A stretch of 10,288 nt of DNA from Hyphomicrobiales bacterium (GTDB taxonomy: Bacteria > Pseudomonadota > Alphaproteobacteria > Rhizobiales > Aestuariivirgaceae): assembly GCA_025356765.1 (NCBI GenBank), contig JANXRO010000173.1:1-10288 (forward strand). The letters are read 5' to 3'. The translations under genes were made by a program, and so were the position numbers. How positions within the stretch are numbered: position 1 is the stretch's first letter; each line of letters starts with the position of its first letter. Shown here one piece after another: positions 5,810 through 10,288 of the stretch. Below the pieces are notes generated by a model. It was not told the DNA's origin and ran no database searches. It saw only the letters and a program-made list of their open reading frames with translations.

Positions 5810-6826
5810 ATGAGCATAACAATCGGCGATATTATGACAAAGAACAACGTGTTCTTGGCGCCGATGTCTGGCGTGACAGATGAACCATTTCGTCAGGCCG
5901 CGCATCATGCGGGTGCTGGGCTGGTCGTTTCAGAAATGGTCGCCAGCGAAGAATTGGTACACCAACGCAAAGATATGGTGCGTCGTGCCAAAGGTGCGAA
6001 AAAAATCACGCCATTTGTTATTCAACTTGCTGGCCATGAAGCACATTGGATGACCGAGGGTGCCAAAGTTGCCAAAGATCTTGGGGCGGATATTATAGAC
6101 ATCAATATGGGGTGTCCGGCCCGACAGGTGACAGGCGGTCTTTCTGGTTCAGCACTGATGCGCAATCTGGATCATGCGCTGACTTTGATTGAGGCCACAA
6201 TCGCTGCTGTCCAAATTCCAGTCACGCTCAAAATGCGATTGGGTTGGGATGATAAAACCCAAAACGCGCCAGAACTTGCAAAACGTGCGGAAGCAGCAGG
6301 AATTGCGTTGATTACGGTGCATGGCAGAACCCGGTGCCAATTCTATACTGGCAAAGCGGATTGGAAAGCCATTCGTGCCGTTCGCGAACAGATCAAAATT
6401 CCGCTTATTGCCAATGGCGATTGTAACTCGGTTGAAGACGCCCGCACGATGATGACTCTTTCTGGTGCAGACGGCGTGATGATCGGCAGGGCCGCCTACG
6501 GCAGACCCTGGTGGCCTGGCTTCATTGCCGAAGGGCTGAAACCAGGCACAGGCCAAGTGGAGCCAAACTTGGCAAAAACCACAGACATAATTTTGAACCA
6601 ACAGCAAGAAACACTTCAGCTTTATGGTTCTGAATTGGGCAACAAAACATTCCGCAAACACCTTGGTTGGACGATTCTACGTTTGTTCAAACGGGGCTAT
6701 TTCGACGAAGCAAAGCTTATCCAGCTGAGGGGCAGCCTGCTTTCAGAAACAAATAATAGTAAAGTCTCAACCTCGATCGCAGACCTGTTTCATCTGTGCG
6801 CTCAACACGAAAGTCTTGCAGCGTGA
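5810..6826 (+). CDS. dusB: tRNA-dihydrouridine synthase, DusB/NifR3 type
   Basis: This flavin enzyme reduces specific uridines in the tRNA D-loop to dihydrouridine using NADPH. The 338 residues form an FMN TIM barrel (about 1-240) followed by a helical tRNA-binding domain. Motifs are FLAPMSGVTDEPFR (15-28), QLAG (72-75), IDINMGCP with catalytic Cys102, LKMRLGWDD, ITVHGRTRCQFYTGKADW, IANGDCNS, and the phosphate-binding GADGVMIGRAAYGRPW. The start at 5810 is preferred over the in-frame ATG at 5834, because ITIGDIMTKNNVFLAPM matches the usual family N-terminus, although no strong ribosome binding site is visible. Its stop overlaps the chosen ntrB start in a GTGA. The arrangement dusB (nifR3)-ntrB-ntrC is a known alphaproteobacterial order, and the biological reason for linking tRNA modification to nitrogen sensing is not clear. 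Confidence 0.95.
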   Translation: MSITIGDIMTKNNVFLAPMSGVTDEPFRQAAHHAGAGLVVSEMVASEELVHQRKDMVRRAKGAKKITPFVIQLAGHEAHWMTEGAKVAKDLGADIIDINMGCPARQVTGGLSGSALMRNLDHALTLIEATIAAVQIPVTLKMRLGWDDKTQNAPELAKRAEAAGIALITVHGRTRCQFYTGKADWKAIRAVREQIKIPLIANGDCNSVEDARTMMTLSGADGVMIGRAAYGRPWWPGFIAEGLKPGTGQVEPNLAKTTDIILNQQQETLQLYGSELGNKTFRKHLGWTILRLFKRGYFDEAKLIQLRGSLLSETNNSKVSTSIADLFHLCAQHESLAA

Positions 6827-7908
6827 ACAATACCTTGCCCGATATGCGCGCTATTTTTGAAGCCTTGCCCAATCCGCTTTTCATCTTGAATGAAAATAAT
6901 GCAATTGTTTTGGCAAATGGAGCTTGCGAAGATTTTTTTCAAACCAGTGTTTCTGCATTGCAAAAACATAAATTGGCAGATTTGGTTTCCTTCGGCAGCC
7001 CAGTTGTTGAAGCGGTTGATAAAGTGCGATTGGAAAATGGCGTGGTCAACGAATATGCCATCGCAATCGGAACACCGCGCTTCGGCGGAGAACGAGTTAT
7101 AGACCTTCAAACAACATGCATTGCCGATTCAGATGGCCAAGTCATGGTCATGCTGTTGCGCAGGTCCATGGCCCAAAAATTTGATCTGCAGTTATCTCAC
7201 AGGGGTGCTGCGCGTTCTGTATCCAGCATGGCTACAATGTTGGCCCACGAAATCAAAAATCCACTGTCTGGCATCCGTGGCGCTGCACAATTGCTTGAAC
7301 CCTCGCTCGATGAAGCCGATCGTGCTTTGGCTCGTTTGATTTGTGATGAAACAGAACGAATTCGCAATTTGGTCGATCAGATGGAAGTATTTTCAGATGA
7401 ACGGCCATTGGAGAAAAAACCAATCAATATCCACGTGGTGCTTGATCGGGTGAAGCAACTCATCGCATTTGGATCTGATAACGGAATCGTTCTGCGTGAA
7501 GATTATGATCCGTCTTTGCCGCCAGTCAGCGGCAATCACGACCAATTGGTGCAGGTGTTTTTAAACCTTGCCAAAAATGCTGTTGAAGCGATGACTCCAA
7601 CCGGCGGTGAAATTCATTTAACTACAGCGTTCAGGCCAGGCATGAAGCTTTCGGTGCCTGGAAATTCCGAACGCGTTTCACTGCCATTGGAAGTATGTGT
7701 GCATGATGATGGCCCAGGTGTGAGTGACGACATCCGGCCCCATATTTTCGATCCTTTTATAACGTCAAAAACCCAAGGCAAGGGCCTTGGTCTTGCGTTG
7801 GTTGCTAAAATTGTGCGCGACCATGGCGGCGTAGTTGAATGCATTGATCGGCCGCGTGGCACAACATTTCGTGTGCTGCTGCCGCTCCAAAAACAGAACG
7901 AGGAATAA
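6823..7908 (+). CDS. ntrB: Nitrogen-regulation sensor histidine kinase NtrB (GlnL type)
   Basis: NtrB is a cytoplasmic kinase/phosphatase that controls NtrC in response to nitrogen status through PII proteins. From the GTG at 6823 it has 361 residues. A PAS domain covers about 10-112 (ALPNPLFILNENNAIVLANG). The phosphoacceptor H-box MLAHEIKNPLSGIRGAAQLL carries His142. The kinase ATPase domain has the N-box NLAKNAVEA (Asn252), G1 DDGPGV (295-300) and GKGLGLAL (319-326). No membrane segment is present, as expected for NtrB and unlike NtrY. I chose GTG 6823 because it overlaps the dusB stop (GTGA), suggesting coupling. An in-frame GTG at 6796 and an ATG at 6844 are alternatives, and no strong ribosome binding site decides. 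The gene is 6 bp ahead of ntrC, its cognate regulator. Confidence 0.95.
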   Translation: MNNTLPDMRAIFEALPNPLFILNENNAIVLANGACEDFFQTSVSALQKHKLADLVSFGSPVVEAVDKVRLENGVVNEYAIAIGTPRFGGERVIDLQTTCIADSDGQVMVMLLRRSMAQKFDLQLSHRGAARSVSSMATMLAHEIKNPLSGIRGAAQLLEPSLDEADRALARLICDETERIRNLVDQMEVFSDERPLEKKPINIHVVLDRVKQLIAFGSDNGIVLREDYDPSLPPVSGNHDQLVQVFLNLAKNAVEAMTPTGGEIHLTTAFRPGMKLSVPGNSERVSLPLEVCVHDDGPGVSDDIRPHIFDPFITSKTQGKGLGLALVAKIVRDHGGVVECIDRPRGTTFRVLLPLQKQNEE

Positions 7909-7914
7909 TACGTT

Positions 7915-9366
7915 ATGTCTGCAAAAACTGTACTTTTAGCTGATGATGATAGTGCCATTCGCACCGTTCTTACTCAGGCTTTAACGCGCGCGGGATATTC
8001 AGTGCGTTCTACAGCAACAGCAACCGCCTTGTGGCGCTGGGTGGCAGAGGGGCAGGGTGACATTGTAATCACCGATGTAATTTTACCTGATGAAAATGCT
8101 TTTGAAATGATGCCCCGCATTAAAAAGCTGCGTCCGAAAATGCCCATTATCGTGATGAGTGCGCAAAACACAATTATGACAGCCATCCGCGCAACCGAGC
8201 TTGGCGCTTATGATTATCTGCCAAAGCCTTTCGATCTTAATGTTTTGCTGCAAGCAGTGTCACGAGCCTTAGAGCAAGCCAACAAATCACCCCCGATCAG
8301 ATCAGAGGAAAGGGCCGAACATCTGCCCATTATCGGCCGTTCAGCCGCGATGCAAGAAATCTATCGCGTGATCGCACGTCTGACGCTGACTGATCTGACA
8401 GTAACAATCATCGGCGAAAGCGGCACGGGCAAGGAACTCGTCGCAAGGGCATTGCATGACTTTGGCAAGCGCAAGCGCGGGCCTTTTGTTGCTGTGAACA
8501 TGGCGGCTATCCCGCGCGAATTGATTGAATCAGAGCTTTTTGGCCACGAAAAGGGTGCCTTCACAGGCGCATCATCGCGCATGCCGGGTAGGTTTGAACA
8601 GGCCGAAGGCGGAACACTTTTTCTGGACGAAATTGGCGACATGCCTCTTGAAGCACAAACTCGCCTGTTGCGCGTTCTTCAGCAAGGCGAATTCACCAGC
8701 GTTGGCGGCAACGCGCCCATTCGCGCCAATGTTCGCATTATAACTGCAACACACCGAGATTTGCGCCAACTGATTGCGCAAGGCCTTTTCCGCGAAGATT
8801 TGTTCTTCCGTTTGAACGTTGTTCCTGTGCGCTTGCCGCCGCTTCGCGAAAGAACTGAAGATATCCCTGACCTTGTGAAACATTTTTTGGTCACGGCAAC
8901 CAAAGATGGTTTGCCCGCGAAAGATATTACCCCTGAAGCAATTGAGAAACTGCGATCGCATCGTTGGCTGGGCAATGTGCGTGAACTGGAAAATATGATC
9001 AAACGGTTGATCGCCATGGAAATTGATGATGTTATCAACGTTGCATCCGTTGAACATGAGCTATCTGGCCAGATTGTTTTGCAGGCCAAATCTGAAGCAA
9101 ACCATAATGACGTCGATACCATTCACGAGTTTATGGAAGGCTATTTTGCCAAATATTTCACGGGGTTCGGCAACAAGCTCCCACCCGATGGCCTTTATGA
9201 GCGCATTCTGGAAGAGGTGGAACCACCACTCATTCGCGCGGTTCTTTCTGCAACCAGGGGCAATCAACTGAAATCGGCAGATGTTTTGGGGATTAACCGA
9301 AACACCCTGCGTTCAAAGATAAAACAACATAATATCAATATGATAAGGGGTTTCGCTCAGGAGTAA
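7915..9366 (+). CDS. ntrC: Nitrogen regulator NtrC, sigma-54-dependent activator
   Basis: Phosphorylated NtrC binds enhancers and drives open-complex formation by sigma-54 RNA polymerase at nitrogen-assimilation promoters. The 483-residue protein has all three domains. The receiver (about 4-120) has acidic Asp11-Asp12, phosphoacceptor Asp54, Ser82 and Lys104. The AAA+ domain (about 139-370) has Walker A GESGTGKE (167-174), the sigma-54 contact loop GAFTGA (214-219), Walker B FLDE (Asp238-Glu239) and a RWLGNVREL segment. The C-terminal Fis-type helix-turn-helix lies at about 450-471 (ADVLGINRNTLRSKI). The intact GAFTGA loop indicates true sigma-54 dependence, unlike NtrC of Rhodobacter capsulatus, which lacks it. 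AGGA at 7901-7904, 10 bp upstream, is the likely ribosome binding site and overlaps the end of ntrB. The full length and intact motifs show a functional gene. Confidence 0.97.
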   Translation: MSAKTVLLADDDSAIRTVLTQALTRAGYSVRSTATATALWRWVAEGQGDIVITDVILPDENAFEMMPRIKKLRPKMPIIVMSAQNTIMTAIRATELGAYDYLPKPFDLNVLLQAVSRALEQANKSPPIRSEERAEHLPIIGRSAAMQEIYRVIARLTLTDLTVTIIGESGTGKELVARALHDFGKRKRGPFVAVNMAAIPRELIESELFGHEKGAFTGASSRMPGRFEQAEGGTLFLDEIGDMPLEAQTRLLRVLQQGEFTSVGGNAPIRANVRIITATHRDLRQLIAQGLFREDLFFRLNVVPVRLPPLRERTEDIPDLVKHFLVTATKDGLPAKDITPEAIEKLRSHRWLGNVRELENMIKRLIAMEIDDVINVASVEHELSGQIVLQAKSEANHNDVDTIHEFMEGYFAKYFTGFGNKLPPDGLYERILEEVEPPLIRAVLSATRGNQLKSADVLGINRNTLRSKIKQHNINMIRGFAQE

Positions 9367-9379
9367 AGCGAAGACGTGC

Positions 9380-9397
9380 GTGATATATTTGCATCAC
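9380..9397. repeat. Dyad GTGAT-N8-ATCAC in the ntrC-ntrY gap
   Basis: GTGAT (9380-9384) and ATCAC (9393-9397) are perfect inverted arms around the AT-rich core ATATTTGC, 13 bp after the ntrC stop. No T-run follows, so it is a poor intrinsic terminator. It could be a regulator site upstream of ntrY or a weak mRNA hairpin. A 5-bp dyad is weak evidence alone; its interest comes from the second dyad next to it. Confidence 0.3.
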
Positions 9398-9398
9398 T

Positions 9399-9422
9399 AA
9401 CTGTTGGATTTTTGCCACAGTT
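9399..9422. repeat. Imperfect dyad in the ntrC-ntrY gap
   Basis: AACTGT-T-GG (9399-9407) pairs with CC-ACAGTT (9415-9422), giving an 8-bp stem with one bulged T and a 7-nt loop ATTTTTG. It ends 17 bp before the ntrY ATG. In RNA it would be a hairpin in the ntrY leader. In DNA it lies just upstream of, and overlapping, a weak promoter-like pair (TTGGAT 9404-9409, CATAAT 9428-9433). Either role is inferred. Confidence 0.33.
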
Positions 9423-9439
9423 GTGGGCATAATGAACAC

Positions 9440-10288
9440 ATGTTGAAACCAGCCGATATTATGATTTCTAAACGCCTGCGCGCCTTGTCGGGTTGGGCCG
9501 CCGTTGCCTTGGTGGCGATCGGCACGATCATAGGCTTTGCCACCTTTCTTTTGCTAACAGGCGTAACGCCGATAAAGCCATCAAGCGATAATATCAGCAA
9601 CATGCTTTATGCAAACGGCGTGATTGTTTTGATGATGATTATTATGATCATCGTTCAGGTTTTGCATTTGTTTTGGGAGCGCAAAAAAGGAACCGCCGGT
9701 GCTGGACTGCATATTCGATTGGTGTCGTTATTCAGTGTTGTTGCCATTGTGCCAGCATTGTTGGTTGCGGCTTTTGCCGGTGTCACTCTCAACCGTGGCT
9801 TGGATAGTTGGTTTTCAGACAGAACGCGCGCCATCGTCGAAACTGCCTCAACCGTGGCTGATGCCTATTTAACCAACGCGTCAGAAGCAACGCGCAATGA
9901 TCTTGCCAATATTGCAACCGACCTGGTGCAACAACTGCCCGACTTTAACAATGATAGGCCAACATATCTGCGCCGTATCGCCCGCCATGAAGCGTTGCGC
10001 AATCTGGCTGGCATTTTTGTTTTTGATACCACAACAAAAAGGGTTGAAGCGAACGTTACCGCTAATGATTCCGTAAAATTCATTGCGCCCTCCGATGAAG
10101 CCATTGCCCAGGCCGAAAAGGGCGACATTGTTTTGCTGCCTCCGGGCCGTGGTGGCAACTTAATCCGTGCACTGATGAAACTACAGGGCTATCCTTCAGA
10201 CTATCTCTATATATATCGATTGGTTTCTCCCACAGTCATCGACCAATTGACAAAAACCCGCGATGCAAAAGCTGAATATGATCTTTTG
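9440..10288 (+). CDS. ntrY: NtrY-type membrane sensor histidine kinase, N-terminal part (3' end outside window)
   Basis: The frame is open from ATG 9440 to the right edge, giving 283 codons. The visible part is the sensor half. Membrane segments are predicted at about 19-41, 60-78 and 93-117, followed by a mostly hydrophilic extracytoplasmic domain from about 118. The segment GLHIRLVSLFSVVAIVPALL, the following LNRGLDSWFSDRTRAIVE, and the later YLYIYRLVSPTVIDQL match NtrY proteins as I know them. A fourth membrane segment, then HAMP, PAS and kinase domains, should follow outside the window. NtrY works with NtrX in nitrogen and redox/envelope responses. Its place 73 bp after ntrC fits the alphaproteobacterial ntrBC-ntrYX order. 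No Shine-Dalgarno sequence precedes the ATG; in-frame ATG 9461 is an alternative. The phosphoacceptor cannot be checked here. Confidence 0.92.
   Translation, partial: MLKPADIMISKRLRALSGWAAVALVAIGTIIGFATFLLLTGVTPIKPSSDNISNMLYANGVIVLMMIIMIIVQVLHLFWERKKGTAGAGLHIRLVSLFSVVAIVPALLVAAFAGVTLNRGLDSWFSDRTRAIVETASTVADAYLTNASEATRNDLANIATDLVQQLPDFNNDRPTYLRRIARHEALRNLAGIFVFDTTTKRVEANVTANDSVKFIAPSDEAIAQAEKGDIVLLPPGRGGNLIRALMKLQGYPSDYLYIYRLVSPTVIDQLTKTRDAKAEYDLL

Noticed and set aside
6149..6661. 170-codon open frame on the minus strand inside dusB
   Set aside because: It lies wholly antisense to a well-supported dusB, has no recognisable domain and is rich in scattered Cys, Trp and His, typical of a shadow frame.
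8572..9122. Overlapping minus-strand open frames of 161 and 147 codons inside ntrC
   Set aside because: Both are antisense to the conserved AAA+ domain of ntrC, show no family motif and have no operon context; they are shadows.
10205..10220. Short AT-alternating tract within ntrY
   Set aside because: It is in frame with the extracytoplasmic sensor domain (YLYIYR) and encodes conserved NtrY-like residues, so it needs no separate explanation.

Overview
The window looks like a stretch of chromosomal core genome from an alphaproteobacterium with moderate GC content, most likely of the Hyphomicrobiales (Rhizobiales) type. The reasons are the gene order and several lineage-typical forms. lpdA follows an SGNH hydrolase and is followed by lipA. 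IspD and IspF are fused into one polypeptide. dusB (nifR3-like) sits directly upstream of ntrB-ntrC, and an NtrY-type sensor follows. I infer the lineage from this synteny and from protein motifs as I know the families; no database search was possible.

Region 1 (1-4065, plus strand) is a tightly packed lipoate/2-oxoacid dehydrogenase block. It holds the 3' end of an SGNH/GDSL hydrolase gene, lpdA (E3), a small membrane protein of unknown function, two different small GlsB/YeaQ/YmgE-type membrane proteins, lipA (lipoyl synthase) and a Coq10/RatA-type START-domain gene. Spacings of -1 to 55 bp suggest one transcription unit, probably continuing a pdh operon that lies off the left edge. LipA makes the lipoyl cofactor that LpdA reoxidises, and Coq10-type proteins serve the ubiquinone pool that takes the resulting electrons.

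Region 2 (4044-5689, minus strand) is the ispDF-cinA pair. It encodes a bifunctional MEP-pathway isoprenoid enzyme and a PncC/CinA-C nicotinamide-nucleotide amidase, joined by a 4-bp ATGA overlap. The cinA 3' end overlaps the coq10 3' end by 22 bp, tail to tail.

Region 3 (5810-10288, plus strand) starts after a 120-bp divergent intergenic region. It encodes dusB (tRNA dihydrouridine synthase), ntrB (histidine kinase), ntrC (sigma-54-dependent activator) and the first 283 codons of ntrY (membrane histidine kinase), which runs off the right edge. dusB and ntrB overlap by 4 bp, ntrB and ntrC are 6 bp apart, and ntrC and ntrY are separated by 73 bp containing two small dyads.

I found no mobile element, CRISPR array, tRNA or rRNA, broken gene, or convincing new multi-gene system. 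No stretch of more than 300 bases lacks a gene. The points most worth a second look are non-coding: two perfect 13-bp odd palindromes in the ispDF/dusB divergent region (one inside the spacer of a candidate dusB promoter), two dyads before ntrY, and short hairpins at the starts of two of the small membrane-protein genes.
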